Notes: generated from the sequence alone by a model not told the origin. A DNA stretch of 64,000 nt from Flavobacterium sp. 11 (GCF_002754315.1 NZ_PEFE01000001.1:3410001-3474000), one strand, 5' to 3'. Numbered from the stretch's first letter, positions 49,810-58,789 are shown. Program-made: numbers and translations.

Positions 49810-49986
49810 TTACTTGGTTTTCAAACGTCTCATAAAACCTAAAACAAAAAAAACCAACCCTATTATCAACAAAAAATAATAAAAACCAAGACTTTTATCT
49901 CGAACAATATTTGCCAATATAAAAGAAATGATGCTCACTAAATAAAGATACATTGGAGGTGTATTTTTTAAAGAAGAAAAATCCAT
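49810..49986 (-). CDS. Small two-segment membrane protein downstream of ftsY
   Basis: 58 residues, starting eight bases after the ftsY stop. It begins MDFSSLKNTPPMYLYLVS. Two hydrophobic segments (about 12-28 and 33-51) flank a short charged turn (NIVRDKS), and a basic tail MRRLKTK follows. The frame ends exactly at TAA with no internal stop, and the hydrophobic pattern argues for a real gene. Function unknown; co-transcription with ftsY is likely. Confidence 0.7.
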   Translation of the reverse strand: MDFSSLKNTPPMYLYLVSIISFILANIVRDKSLGFYYFLLIIGLVFFVLGFMRRLKTK

Positions 49987-49994
49987 TCTAATTA

Positions 49995-50948
49995 TTATTT
50001 AAAAAAACTATCTACAAACTCATACTTATTAAAAACCTGAAGATCTTCAATCCCTTCACCAACACCAATATATTTCACCGGAATTTTAAATTGATCTGAG
50101 ATTCCTATTACAACGCCACCTTTTGCAGTTCCGTCTAGTTTTGTAACTGCTAAACAAGTAACCTCAGTAGCTGCTGTAAATTGTTTTGCTTGTTCAAAAG
50201 CGTTTTGACCGGTTGAACCATCCAAAACTAATAATACATCATGTGGTGCATCACCAACAACTTTTTGCATCACTCGTTTTACTTTGGTCAATTCGTTCAT
50301 TAAATTAATTTTATTATGCAAACGACCTGCGGTATCAATTATAACAATATCGGCATTTTGCGCCACTGCTGACTGCAAGGTATCAAAAGCTACCGAAGCC
50401 GGGTCACTTCCCATATCCTGACGAACAATAGGAACTCCTACTCTATCCGCCCATATTTGCAACTGATCGATGGCTGCGGCACGAAAAGTATCGGCTGCAC
50501 CAAGAACCACATTATAACCTGCTTTTTTAAACTGATAGGCTAACTTACCAATGGTAGTCGTTTTCCCAACTCCATTAACTCCTACCACCATTAAAACATA
50601 AGGCTTAGTCTGAACTGGAATTACAAATTCAGTAGCTTCACCAGTATTTGTCTCTGATAATAAAGCCGCAATTTCTTCTCTAAGAATTTGATTGAGTTCC
50701 TCTATACCAAGGTATTTATCTGAAGCAACACGATTCTCGATTCTGGTAATTATTTTTAATGTCGTATTTACACCAACATCTGAGGCAACAAGGATTTCCT
50801 CTAAATTATCTAAAACTTCATCATCAACTTTTGACTTTCCGGCAACAGCTTTGGTTAACTTCGAAAAGAAATTTGTTTTTGATTTTTCAAGACCTTTGTC
50901 TAATGTTTCTTTTTTCTCTGATGAAAATATTCTTTTGAAAAAACTCAT
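49995..50948 (-). CDS. ftsY: Signal recognition particle receptor FtsY
   Basis: 317 residues, a short FtsY without a long acidic A domain. It docks SRP-bound ribosomes at the membrane by GTP-dependent pairing with Ffh. Seen: an NG core with G1 GVNGVGKTTT, DTFRAAAIDQLQIW, G3 DTAGRLHNK, G4 TKLDGTAKGG and a final EDLQVFNKYEFVDSFF. It is in the order rpmB-rpmG-DUF4295-ftsY on the minus strand. Confidence 0.97.
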   Translation of the reverse strand: MSFFKRIFSSEKKETLDKGLEKSKTNFFSKLTKAVAGKSKVDDEVLDNLEEILVASDVGVNTTLKIITRIENRVASDKYLGIEELNQILREEIAALLSETNTGEATEFVIPVQTKPYVLMVVGVNGVGKTTTIGKLAYQFKKAGYNVVLGAADTFRAAAIDQLQIWADRVGVPIVRQDMGSDPASVAFDTLQSAVAQNADIVIIDTAGRLHNKINLMNELTKVKRVMQKVVGDAPHDVLLVLDGSTGQNAFEQAKQFTAATEVTCLAVTKLDGTAKGGVVIGISDQFKIPVKYIGVGEGIEDLQVFNKYEFVDSFFK

Positions 50949-51026
50949 TGTATAAATAGTATTAAGAATGAAGTATTTAAGTCCATAGAACCAATACGTT
51001 TTTCTAACGGTAAATATAGAAAATAA

Positions 51027-51056
51027 AAAAGCTACTTCCGAATGAAAGTAGCTTTT
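51027..51056. terminator. Hairpin after the DUF4295 gene
   Basis: AAAAGCTACTT pairs with AAGTAGCTTTT (11 bp) around a short loop with one further C-G pair. It lies 21 bases beyond the DUF4295 stop and may end the ribosomal-protein unit before ftsY. Confidence 0.7.
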
Positions 51057-51076
51057 CTATATAATGTGATTGCTAA

Positions 51077-51229
51077 TTATTTCTTTTTCAAGAATTCATC
51101 AACAGCTTCAGGAGCCATAATAGATTCTACGAATGTATATGCACCTGTTTTTGGAGATTTCACCATTTTGATGGCTTTTGATAATCTCTTAGAAGATGTT
51201 TGTAACGATGCTACGGTTTTCTTTGCCAT
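51077..51229 (-). CDS. DUF4295 family small basic protein
   Basis: 50 residues, starting MAKKTVASLQTSSKRLSKAI and ending EFLKKK. It matches the DUF4295 family, which in Bacteroidota is found beside rpmB, rpmG and ftsY, as here. It is rich in Lys, so association with the ribosome is plausible but unproven. Found by reading the gap between rpmG and ftsY. Confidence 0.88.
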   Translation of the reverse strand: MAKKTVASLQTSSKRLSKAIKMVKSPKTGAYTFVESIMAPEAVDEFLKKK

Positions 51230-51303
51230 GATTCAAATGTTATTTAAATTTAAATAAAATCTTCAAATGTTACCATTTAAGATTTTATCAAAATCTCTAA
51301 TTA

Positions 51304-51486
51304 TTACTTAATTTCTTTGTGAACAGTTACACGTTTCAAGATTGGATTAAATTTTTTAATCTCTAATCTATCTGGTGTATTTTTTTTGTTCTTTGTTGTT
51401 ATGTATCTTGAAGTTCCTGCAACACCCGAAGTCTTGTGCTCAGTACATTCTAAAATTACCTGGATTCTATTACCTTTCTTTGCCAT
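51304..51486 (-). CDS. rpmG: 50S ribosomal protein L33
   Basis: 60 residues with the L33 signature ([20 protein letters not shown] and [16 protein letters not shown]). It follows rpmB by 27 bases and precedes the DUF4295 gene by 74. Confidence 0.97.
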   Translation of the reverse strand: MAKKGNRIQVILECTEHKTSGVAGTSRYITTKNKKNTPDRLEIKKFNPILKRVTVHKEIK

Positions 51487-51513
51487 CTTGCTATTTTTTT
51501 ATTTTGGAATGGA

Positions 51514-51750
51514 TTATTTAATAAATCCTTCTGACTGCGCTTTTTTCAAAACTGCAGCGATTCCATTTTTATTAATTGTTTTTATCGTAGATGCAGCTAC
51601 TCTTAGAGTAATCCATCTATCTTCTTCTGGAAGATAAAAACGCTTTTTAACTAAGTTTACAGAAAATTTTCTCTTAGTTTTGTTCATAGCGTGAGAAACG
51701 TTATTTCCTACCATCGCTCTTTTACCTGTAAGGTCACAAACTCTTGACAT
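51514..51750 (-). CDS. rpmB: 50S ribosomal protein L28
   Basis: 78 residues, starting [20 protein letters not shown], the L28 signature. First gene of the rpmB-rpmG-DUF4295 unit. No TAnnTTTG box lies directly upstream. Confidence 0.97.
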   Translation of the reverse strand: MSRVCDLTGKRAMVGNNVSHAMNKTKRKFSVNLVKKRFYLPEEDRWITLRVAASTIKTINKNGIAAVLKKAQSEGFIK

Positions 51751-51822
51751 TATACTTATCTTTTATCGTTATTCAAAATCAGGGTGCAAAGAAAAGAAAA
51801 ATAAACCTATTAAGCAACAAAT

Positions 51823-53076
51823 TTACTGCACATTTTTTAAAATTTCTTTCTGTAATAGTTCTAAACTTTTAATTACAGCTCTATCTATCACTTTTTCACG
51901 GGGTTGACCAAAATTAAATTCTTCAACAATTACTTCACTTGGCGTTGCCAATGCAATAAAAACTGCTCCAACTTCTGCATTTGAGTCTCCTTTTGATGGT
52001 CCAGCGTTTCCGGTTGTCGCAATTGCATAGTCCGTTTTCATCATGTTTTTTATATTCAAAGCCATCTCCGAAACTACCGCTCTACTCACAACAGAATGTT
52101 CTTTTATGAGACTTTCCGAAACACCCAAAACATCAATTTTAGCAGCAGTCGCATATGAAACAACACCTCCTTTAAAATACTTTGAAGCCCCGGAAACTGA
52201 TGTCAATACTGCTGCAATTTTACCTCCGGTACAACTCTCAGCGGTGGAAATCGTTTTATTTTGCTTTGTAAGCATTTTTCCTACTACAACTTCCAAGGTT
52301 TCATCATCATCAAAACCCACGATAATATCATGGATTATCACATCCAGCGAATTTACATTTTCTTCGAGAGCGGCTTCTAATTTTTCTTTGTCAGTGCCAC
52401 GGGCAGAAAGACGCAAACGAACTCTTCCCGGTGCAGGCAAATAAGCCAACTTAATAAATTCAGGAAGGTTATTTTCCCAATCCTCTATTCGTTCGGCAAC
52501 CATGCTTTCACCTTGTCCGTAAGTGAGAATTGTTTTATGGATAATATAAGGGCGTTTATATTCCCGAACTACTTTTGGGATAATTTCATGCTCCACTAAA
52601 TACTTCATTTCATAAGGAACTCCGGGAAGCGAAATAAAAACTGTGTTTTCCTTTTTCATCCACATTCCTGGCGCAGTACCTACTTGATTGTGAAGCACCG
52701 TACATTTTGAAGGAACCAGTGCCTGATCTTTATTGATCTGCGTAATTGTTCGCTTGTAGAAACCTTCTATAAGTTGCGTAACATGGGCCAGCACTTTTTG
52801 GTCTACAATCAATTCATCTTCAAAATAATCACAAAATGTTTTTTTGGTAATATCATCTTTTGTTGGCCCTAAACCTCCAGTTATAATCACCAAATCGACT
52901 TTGTTTTGAAGTACTGCAAACGTATCTAAAATGTGTTTTTTATTATCACTAATCGAAATCATTTCGTTTATTTCAACACCAATCTTATCTAATGATTTGG
53001 CTATAAAACCAGAATTCGTATCGACAATTTGACCTATTAAAATTTCGTCACCAATGGTAACTATGGTTGCTTTCAT
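51823..53076 (-). CDS. cinA: CinA family protein (nicotinamide-nucleotide amidohydrolase type)
   Basis: 417 residues, the two-domain form. The N-terminal molybdopterin-binding-like domain (about 1-170) has [19 protein letters not shown] and [15 protein letters not shown] (cores GDEILIGQ and GGLGPTKDD). The C-terminal domain (about 255-417) has [20 protein letters not shown] (core TAESCTGG) and [11 protein letters not shown]. The family deamidates nicotinamide mononucleotide in NAD salvage, and the COG1058 part acts on ADP-ribose-like compounds. It is 72 bases upstream of rpmB. Confidence 0.94.
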   Translation of the reverse strand: MKATIVTIGDEILIGQIVDTNSGFIAKSLDKIGVEINEMISISDNKKHILDTFAVLQNKVDLVIITGGLGPTKDDITKKTFCDYFEDELIVDQKVLAHVTQLIEGFYKRTITQINKDQALVPSKCTVLHNQVGTAPGMWMKKENTVFISLPGVPYEMKYLVEHEIIPKVVREYKRPYIIHKTILTYGQGESMVAERIEDWENNLPEFIKLAYLPAPGRVRLRLSARGTDKEKLEAALEENVNSLDVIIHDIIVGFDDDETLEVVVGKMLTKQNKTISTAESCTGGKIAAVLTSVSGASKYFKGGVVSYATAAKIDVLGVSESLIKEHSVVSRAVVSEMALNIKNMMKTDYAIATTGNAGPSKGDSNAEVGAVFIALATPSEVIVEEFNFGQPREKVIDRAVIKSLELLQKEILKNVQ

Positions 53077-53134
53077 TTTTCTGATTTAGGAATTTAGAAG
53101 TTTCTAAAATTTAAAAGTATTACAATTTAGATGA

Positions 53135-53839
53135 TTATTTAATTATCAACCTAGGCCCTAATGGCTTACCAGTATTACAATTTTCAGGAATAATGAGGTA
53201 TTTATTGATTTTTACAAATTGTATCAATTTATAAACAAACAAATATTTCTTACTATTATAACTCATCGTATAACTTTCTTTTACAATCCCATTGGGGATA
53301 TTTTTACCGTTTTCTCTGCTATCAAAGGATCCTGAAAATACAAGTAGGGGAAGATGGAATTCTGTATTGTTTTCTATAATATAATTCGAAATTCCACGAT
53401 TATACTTCCTCGAATTTGCAGTTTTATGATACTTCATTGTATAATTTTGATGATAAATACCATTAATCAGCGTATCCCTTTTATTGATAATATCAAACAT
53501 ACTTCCGTCATACTTTTCTTTAACCATTAAATAATGTATACTCTCACACAATAATGATATGGTTTCTGCTTTAAAAAAATCATTTTTATCAATTATCGAA
53601 ACACTATGAGTACCATTCCTATCTCTAAAATTCATAGCAAAATTCAACTTATCTTCTTCGTAAACTAAACAATCATAAGTATCGTCTTTAGAATTAGTTA
53701 AAAGATATCGTTTCTCTACTTTTGAAGTTTGATTTGCCTGAAACTTATACTCAATAATATAGTCAAAAAAATATTTTTTTTGACTATATATATTGATAGA
53801 AGACAATAAAAATAGCAGGAGTATTATTTTGTATTTCAT
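53135..53839 (-). CDS. Hypothetical secreted protein
   Basis: 234 residues with a signal peptide (MKYKIILLLFLLSSINIYSQ). The mature part has repeated beta-strand-like stretches (YFFDYIIEYKFQ, YLLTNSKDDTYDCLVYEEDKLNFAM) and a C-terminal NCNTGKPLGPRLIIK. I do not recognise the family. It is single, with cinA 58 bases downstream in the same direction. Confidence 0.65.
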   Translation of the reverse strand: MKYKIILLLFLLSSINIYSQKKYFFDYIIEYKFQANQTSKVEKRYLLTNSKDDTYDCLVYEEDKLNFAMNFRDRNGTHSVSIIDKNDFFKAETISLLCESIHYLMVKEKYDGSMFDIINKRDTLINGIYHQNYTMKYHKTANSRKYNRGISNYIIENNTEFHLPLLVFSGSFDSRENGKNIPNGIVKESYTMSYNSKKYLFVYKLIQFVKINKYLIIPENCNTGKPLGPRLIIK

Positions 53840-53918
53840 ATTTGCCTTTTAGACCAAAAAACAATTCTATGGTAGTTTTTAAAAATACGCTATAGTTAAA
53901 TGAAAGTATTCATTTGTA

Positions 53919-54060
53919 GTTTGCGTGAGGGATAATAGTGAAAATCCTCTCTCGTTTTTTAACGAGAGAGATCACTTTACCTAATAATTATTTTCATAGG
54001 AGTTCAGTGAACTTAGTTTGTAACGGATAGCCCGACCCGCTTTTTCAGCGGGTCACGCCC
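53919..54060. repeat. Dispersed intergenic repeat, second type
   Basis: Starts TTTGCGTGAGGGATAATAG and ends with the hairpin GACCCGC-TTTTTCA-GCGGGTC followed by ACGCCCC. It contains a second hairpin (CTCTCTCG-TTTTTTAA-CGAGAGAG) and the ATAGGAGTTCAGTGAACTT block shared with the copy at 21026-21149. It is non-coding and lies just after the Hpt gene end. I recognise this type from Flavobacterium intergenic regions. Confidence 0.75.
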
Positions 54061-54065
54061 CAATA

Positions 54066-54410
54066 TTACAAATCGAAATCTTTTTTGATTTCTTTGATAG
54101 CGTCATTAACTTGGTTTTTTACGCTCTTAAAAGTTTCTTTGATGTCTTTCTTTTTACCTTCGGCTTTGGTCCAGGCTTCGATTTGAAGAATCTCCTCAAA
54201 AGCCACGTTTAACCCCATTAAATCAAGCGTAGGTTTTATCTTGTGCGCATAAGCATAAGCGTGCTTATGGTCTTTCTTTTTTATTCCTTCTTTGATTTGC
54301 ACTAAATCATCTGGAACTTCGGTAACAAACAATGTCAAAATTTCATTTACAAATTCTGCATCGTTGTCTGAAAGTGCGTACACTTTTGAAAGGTTGTAGT
54401 TTATAGCCAT
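54066..54410 (-). CDS. Histidine phosphotransfer (Hpt) domain protein
   Basis: 114 residues forming a single Hpt domain. The phosphorylated His is His56 in YAHKIKPTLDLMGL, which fits the HxxK motif of Hpt proteins. Its ATG overlaps the stop of the FAH-family gene by one base (TAATG), so it is translationally coupled to it. No kinase gene is adjacent; the CHASE4 hybrid kinase of this window is a possible donor, by inference only. Confidence 0.85.
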   Translation of the reverse strand: MAINYNLSKVYALSDNDAEFVNEILTLFVTEVPDDLVQIKEGIKKKDHKHAYAYAHKIKPTLDLMGLNVAFEEILQIEAWTKAEGKKKDIKETFKSVKNQVNDAIKEIKKDFDL

Positions 54411-55021
54411 TATTTTACTTGTATTCTAAAGAGTTGTTGTCCTTCTAAAAATCCTTCCAAAACGTCATCTGGCTTTACAGCAGCTACTCCTTCTGGAGTT
54501 CCTGTAAAAATAATATCTCCAATTTTTAGGGTAAAAAACTGAGAAACGTATGAAATTAGCTCGTCAATTTTCCACAACATATGACTGGAATTACCCTTTT
54601 GTACCGTTTTATTGTTGTTGGTTAATTCAAAAGTAATATTTTCTAATGAACTAAATTGATTTTTTGGTAAAAATTCACCTATAACTGCCGAGCCGTCAAA
54701 TGCTTTTGCTTTTTCCCAAGGCAAGCCTTTTGCTTTTAATTTCGCCTGTAAATCACGTGCCGTAAAGTCAATTCCAACACTAATTTCGTCATAATATTTA
54801 TGCGCAAACTTAGGCTCGATGTATTTACCAACTTTATTTATTTTGACAATAATCTCAATCTCGTGATGAATATCCTCCGAAAATTCCGGAATCACAAATG
54901 GATGCTGCTTTAATAAAACGGCCGAATCCGGCTTCATAAAAACAACAGGTTCTGTTGGTCTTTCGTTCTGTAATTCTTCTATATGATTGGTGTAATTTCT
55001 ACCAATGCAGATTATTTTCAT
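54410..55021 (-). CDS. Fumarylacetoacetate hydrolase family protein
   Basis: 203 residues of the FAH superfamily, whose members cleave or decarboxylate C-C bonds in dicarbonyl compounds. Seen: KIICIGRNYTNHIEEL and PVVFMKPDSAVL at the start, metal-ligand acidic residues in HHEIEIIVKI, then VGIDFTARDLQ and DIIFTGTPEGVAAV. It has the short catalytic core only. Overlaps the Hpt gene by one base and follows the exonuclease gene by 18 bases. Confidence 0.93.
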   Translation of the reverse strand: MKIICIGRNYTNHIEELQNERPTEPVVFMKPDSAVLLKQHPFVIPEFSEDIHHEIEIIVKINKVGKYIEPKFAHKYYDEISVGIDFTARDLQAKLKAKGLPWEKAKAFDGSAVIGEFLPKNQFSSLENITFELTNNNKTVQKGNSSHMLWKIDELISYVSQFFTLKIGDIIFTGTPEGVAAVKPDDVLEGFLEGQQLFRIQVK

Positions 55022-55039
55022 TTCTTATTGATTCAAAAA

Positions 55040-55816
55040 TTAGCTTAATTTATTATTCAGTTTTCGAAGTTTTATTGCCGTTAAAACTTTCTTGGTATAC
55101 AACGGAAAATCTGCATTTTGTATCCAACTGAAATAACCGGGTTCTGTTTCCAGAATTTTATCCACTTTCACTCCTTTGTGTTTTCCAAAAGTAAAAATCT
55201 CTTCATCGTCCTTATCAAAAGCAATCATACCAGCAAAATCAGCGATTTTCTTTCTTGTCGTAAACTCCGATAATGATTTCATATCGTTTTCCAGTTCCGG
55301 ATAACGATCCAGTTGCGCTTTTAATATTTCATAAGTCGCCATGGTATCCGCTTCTGCAGAATGTGCATTTTCAAGCGTTTTCCCACAATAAAACTTATGC
55401 GCCGCGCTTAAAGTTCGCTCTTCCATTTTATGAAAAACGGTCTGTACATCAACTGAAACCCTGTTTTTCATGTCAAAATCTACTCCGGCACGAAGCATTT
55501 CCTCTGCCAATAACGGAATATCAAATCGATCCGAGTTAAATCCAGCCAAATCACTGTCTTTAATCATATTATAAACTTGCGCAGCCAGTTCATTAAAAGT
55601 AGGCTCATTTGCCACTTTTTCATCGGTAATTCCATGAACAGCTGTTGTTTGTGGCGGAATTGGAATCGTTGGATTAACCAGCCAAGTTTTGCTTTCTTTA
55701 TTTCCGTTTGGGAAAACTTTGAATATTGAGATTTCTACAATTCTATCTTTTCCGATATCAATTCCTGTAGTTTCAAGATCGAAAAAGCAAATTGGTTTAT
55801 TGAGTTTGAGTTCCAT
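55040..55816 (-). CDS. DEDDh 3'-5' exonuclease
   Basis: 258 residues from the ATG at 55816 (MELKLNKPICFFDLETTG). The longer frame to 55891 is rejected because a TAnnTTTG box lies inside it. DEDDh motifs: FFDLETTG (Exo I), GFNSDRFDIPLL (Exo II) and HSAEADTMAT (HxAxxD, Exo III). A C-terminal domain (about 195-258, FTFGKHKGVKVDKIL..PGYFSWIQ) resembles the DUF3820-like tail of some exonucleases. It degrades DNA or RNA from the 3' end; the physiological substrate is unknown. It heads an operon with the FAH and Hpt genes. Confidence 0.9.
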   Translation of the reverse strand: MELKLNKPICFFDLETTGIDIGKDRIVEISIFKVFPNGNKESKTWLVNPTIPIPPQTTAVHGITDEKVANEPTFNELAAQVYNMIKDSDLAGFNSDRFDIPLLAEEMLRAGVDFDMKNRVSVDVQTVFHKMEERTLSAAHKFYCGKTLENAHSAEADTMATYEILKAQLDRYPELENDMKSLSEFTTRKKIADFAGMIAFDKDDEEIFTFGKHKGVKVDKILETEPGYFSWIQNADFPLYTKKVLTAIKLRKLNNKLS

Positions 55817-55836
55817 TTTTAAATTTTGTGTGGATA

Positions 55837-55844
55837 CAAATATA
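55837..55844 (-). promoter_or_regulatory. -7 box of the exonuclease operon
   Basis: Minus strand TATATTTG (TAnnTTTG), 20 bases before the ATG at 55816. It supports this start over the upstream one. No clear -33 TTG. Confidence 0.5.
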
Positions 55845-55937
55845 TAGGTTAAACACGAATTTGACGAATTATCCCCAAATAATTTCTTCAAGAATTCTTG
55901 TCTTTTTGTGCAATTAAAACGGTGTACTAAAATAAAA

Positions 55938-55967
55938 ACCCGACTGATTTTTGAAAATCGGTCGGGT
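55938..55967 (-). terminator. Hairpin terminator of the E2 gene
   Basis: A 14-bp stem with one G-T pair, ACCCGACTGATTTT/AAAATCGGTCGGGT, and a two-base loop, with an A-run on the left giving T's on the minus strand. It is 22 bases beyond the stop. Confidence 0.75.
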
Positions 55968-55989
55968 CTACTATTCTAATTATATTTAT

Positions 55990-57291
55990 TTAAACATCTC
56001 TGTTTACATCAAAAGCTTCTAAGTACTCAGCAACTCTTTTTACAAAGCTACCTCCTAATGCTCCGTCAACTACTCTGTGGTCATAGCTATGCGACAAGAA
56101 CATTTTTTGACGAATTCCGATAAAATCTCCTTCTGGAGTTTCGATTACTGCCGGCATTTTACGAATTGCTCCAAGAGCTAAAATCCCAACTTGTGGCTGA
56201 TTGATAATTGGCGTTCCAAAAACACTTCCAAAAGTCCCCACATTTGTAACCGTATAAGTTCCGCCTTGCGTATCGTCTGGTTTCAGTTTCCCCATTTTAG
56301 CACGGTTTCCTAAATCGTTTACCGCTTTTGCCATTCCTACTAAATTCAGTTGGTCAGCGTTTTTAATAACAGGAACAATTAAATTTCCGTTTGGTAACGC
56401 AGCAGCCATTCCTAGGTTGATGTTTTTCTTTTTAATGATATAATCACCATCTACAGAAATATTCATTCCAGGGAAATCTTTCAGCGCTTTAGCAACTGCT
56501 TCCATAAAAATTGGAGTGTACGTCAATTTCTCCCCTTCTCTTTTTTCGAAAGTAACTTTATTTTTCTCTCTCCATTTTACAATATTCGTCACATCTACTT
56601 CAATAAATGATTGTACGTGAGCCGAAGTTTGCACAGAAGCCACCATATAACCAGAAATCAGCTTGCGCATTCTGTCCATTTCTATGATTTCATCACCACC
56701 GCTTACTGATACTGGAGCTGCTTTTTGAGCCACTGGAGTTGCAACCGGTTTTTGAACTGCTGCAACCGGAGCCGAAACTGCTGGCTGGCTTGTTCTATTT
56801 TTTACGTAGTCTAAAATATCATTTTTAGTAACTCTTCCTTCTTTTCCTGTTCCGGAAATTGATGCTAATTCTGCTACAGAAACCCCTTCTTCTTTGGCAA
56901 TATTTTTCACTAAAGGCGATAAGAATTTTTCAGAATCAGAGAAATCAGCAGGAACCGCAACCGCTTCTTTGGCTACTTCAACTGTTTTTTCAATAATTGC
57001 AACTTCAGCAGGAGCAGCAACTTCTTGAACAGTTTCAGCAACAGCTGCACTATCCGTTTCAATAATGGCAATCGTTTGCCCTACTTGAACCAAATCATCT
57101 TTACCGAACAGTTGTTCGACTAAAATACCCGAAACTTCGCTCGGCACTTCACTGTCCACTTTATCAGTAGCAATTTCGAGTACCGCTTCATCGGCTTCAA
57201 TTTTGTCTCCAACTTGTTTCAACCAATTTGTAATGGTCGCTTCTGCAACGCTTTCTCCCATTTTCGGAAGCTTTAATTCAAATCTTGCCAT
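55990..57291 (-). CDS. Dihydrolipoamide acyltransferase (E2) of a 2-oxoacid dehydrogenase
   Basis: 433 residues. Order: lipoyl domain (1-80, lipoylated Lys44 in EIATDKVDSEVP); an Ala/Val/Pro-rich linker; peripheral subunit-binding domain (about 125-165, SPLVKNIAKEEGV and GRVTKNDILDYV); a second Ala/Pro linker; and the catalytic domain (about 205-433) with HSYDHRVVDGA as the active site. It is the core of a branched-chain or 2-oxoglutarate-type complex; the branched-chain form is common in Flavobacteria, but E1 and E3 genes are not adjacent, so the substrate remains open. Confidence 0.93.
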   Translation of the reverse strand: MARFELKLPKMGESVAEATITNWLKQVGDKIEADEAVLEIATDKVDSEVPSEVSGILVEQLFGKDDLVQVGQTIAIIETDSAAVAETVQEVAAPAEVAIIEKTVEVAKEAVAVPADFSDSEKFLSPLVKNIAKEEGVSVAELASISGTGKEGRVTKNDILDYVKNRTSQPAVSAPVAAVQKPVATPVAQKAAPVSVSGGDEIIEMDRMRKLISGYMVASVQTSAHVQSFIEVDVTNIVKWREKNKVTFEKREGEKLTYTPIFMEAVAKALKDFPGMNISVDGDYIIKKKNINLGMAAALPNGNLIVPVIKNADQLNLVGMAKAVNDLGNRAKMGKLKPDDTQGGTYTVTNVGTFGSVFGTPIINQPQVGILALGAIRKMPAVIETPEGDFIGIRQKMFLSHSYDHRVVDGALGGSFVKRVAEYLEAFDVNRDV

Positions 57292-57346
57292 ATTGTTAAC
57301 CTAAAAGGTGATTTTGATTTTCAGTTTGCGAAATTACTAAATATTT

Positions 57347-57354
57347 CAAATATA
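57347..57354 (-). promoter_or_regulatory. -7 box of the E2 gene
   Basis: Minus strand TATATTTG, 55 bases before the E2 ATG. No clear -33 TTG. Confidence 0.4.
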
Positions 57355-57375
57355 AATTACATTAAATGTAATTTT

Positions 57376-58551
57376 TTACTCTATTTCTATAATCTCACCT
57401 CTCTCGTTACTATTGTTACTTCCTATTAAAAAATTAGCGTTTTTTGGTATAATTTTAAAGGTAAACCTTTTATTTCTTGAAGATTCGAGAATTGCAATAC
57501 ACTCTTTAAAAGAAATGAATTCGTTATCTAAAATAACTTCTGTGCTTATTTTACTCTTAACAGAAGACGAAATTACCATTTTTTCTGTTTTCAAATCGTG
57601 AAACAGGACTTTTTTTTGCAAAACTAAACGGAGTTTATCTACTAATTTTTCATTAGCCGAATACAACAGATATAATTTTGGAGTCATTTTTATCCCGAAG
57701 TTTCGCGAGGATTTTCCTTGAAACATTTTTGCCAAAGAGAAAAAGACAATTCCTATTTTCATAAAAAGTGAGAATAACACGGATACACGAAAATGCTTTT
57801 TATAAAAAAAATTCATCGCTTCCTGAAAACGTTTCATATACGTTTCGTCTTTAATGGTACTTTCTCCTTTATAATGGATTACGGTGGTTTCATGAAAATA
57901 AAAATTAGATTTTCCTTCTTTCAGGACTCGATACGACAAATCGATATCGTCAGAATACATGAAACAATCTTCATCAAATCCACCCATTTCAAGATATAAA
58001 TCTCTTTTCATAAACATAAAAGCCCCAACGAGAATATCCACTTTTCCGGTTTGGTTTTCGTTTAAATGCGCAGCATAATATTTTCCGAAAGTCCTTGATT
58101 TAGGAAATAATTTATACAAACCCGTAATTTTTGTAAATGCAACAAAAGGCGTTGGAACACCGCGCTTGCTTTCGGGAAGAAAATTCCCGGTTCCATCAAT
58201 GAGTTTACAACCCAAGATTCCTAAATCTGATTGTTTTTGGGCGAAAGCCAATACTTTTACAAATGTATCTTCAGCGACAACAGTATCAGGATTCAGAATA
58301 CAAATGTATTCGCCTTGAGCTTGAGCAACTCCTATATTATTGCCTTTTGGGAAACCTATATTTTCGTTGTTTTGAATCAGTTTTACCTTTGGAAAACGCT
58401 GTTTCATCATTGCAAAACTGTCATCCGAAGAATTATTATCTATTACAATAATTTCTCCATCAATGGTTTCTAATGCATTTTGAACACTTAGGACACATTG
58501 CTCCAAAAAGAAACGAACATTATAATTAAGGATGATGACGGATAGTTGCAT
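57376..58551 (-). CDS. Glycosyltransferase family 2
   Basis: 391 residues. The GT-A fold is shown by LSVIILNYNVRFFLEQCV, DNNSSDDS, GFPKGNNIGV, the DxD-like NPDTVV and the YSDDIDLSYRVLKEG motif. These match rhamnosyl- and other GT2 transferases that add sugar from a nucleotide-sugar to a cell-surface glycan. A hydrophobic segment at about 265-290 may be a membrane contact. It is a single gene with a clear promoter; the sugar and acceptor are unknown. Confidence 0.92.
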   Translation of the reverse strand: MQLSVIILNYNVRFFLEQCVLSVQNALETIDGEIIVIDNNSSDDSFAMMKQRFPKVKLIQNNENIGFPKGNNIGVAQAQGEYICILNPDTVVAEDTFVKVLAFAQKQSDLGILGCKLIDGTGNFLPESKRGVPTPFVAFTKITGLYKLFPKSRTFGKYYAAHLNENQTGKVDILVGAFMFMKRDLYLEMGGFDEDCFMYSDDIDLSYRVLKEGKSNFYFHETTVIHYKGESTIKDETYMKRFQEAMNFFYKKHFRVSVLFSLFMKIGIVFFSLAKMFQGKSSRNFGIKMTPKLYLLYSANEKLVDKLRLVLQKKVLFHDLKTEKMVISSSVKSKISTEVILDNEFISFKECIAILESSRNKRFTFKIIPKNANFLIGSNNSNERGEIIEIE

Positions 58552-58555
58552 TCTT

Positions 58556-58586
58556 CAAAGATATATTTTAAGATGTAAAGACACAA
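58556..58586 (-). promoter_or_regulatory. Promoter of the GT2 gene
   Basis: Minus strand: TTG (58586-58584), a 20-base spacer, TATCTTTG (58563-58556). Full consensus match, four bases before the ATG at 58551, so the leader is nearly absent. Confidence 0.7.
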
Positions 58587-58624
58587 AGGTTCAAAATTTA
58601 AAAACACAAAAACATATTTCTCCT

Positions 58625-58695
58625 TAGCCCCGATAAAGCCGATATCCTTTGAGAGGAACGAACAAAGATAAAGGCGTAAGCGGGAACGATATCAG
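58625..58695. repeat. Probable degenerate dispersed repeat
   Basis: Starts TAGCCCCGATAAAGCCGATA and continues TCCTTTGAGAGGAACGAAC, then AAAGATAAAGGCG and GCGGGAAC. The TAGCCC-GAT start, the ATCCTTT box and the closing AAAGATA box match the layout of the element at 48498-48590, but with clear divergence. It is probably an old member of the family. Confidence 0.45.
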
Positions 58696-58789
58696 CAAAT
58701 AAATCCAAATCATTCGCTCCAGATTAAGATTTTAATCTTTAGAATCCATTACTTTTGGAGAACACTAACGACTCTATACCTTTTAAACA

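Noticed and set aside
55817..55891. N-terminal extension of the exonuclease
   Set aside because: It precedes and contains a -7 box, and its sequence is not like the exonuclease family.
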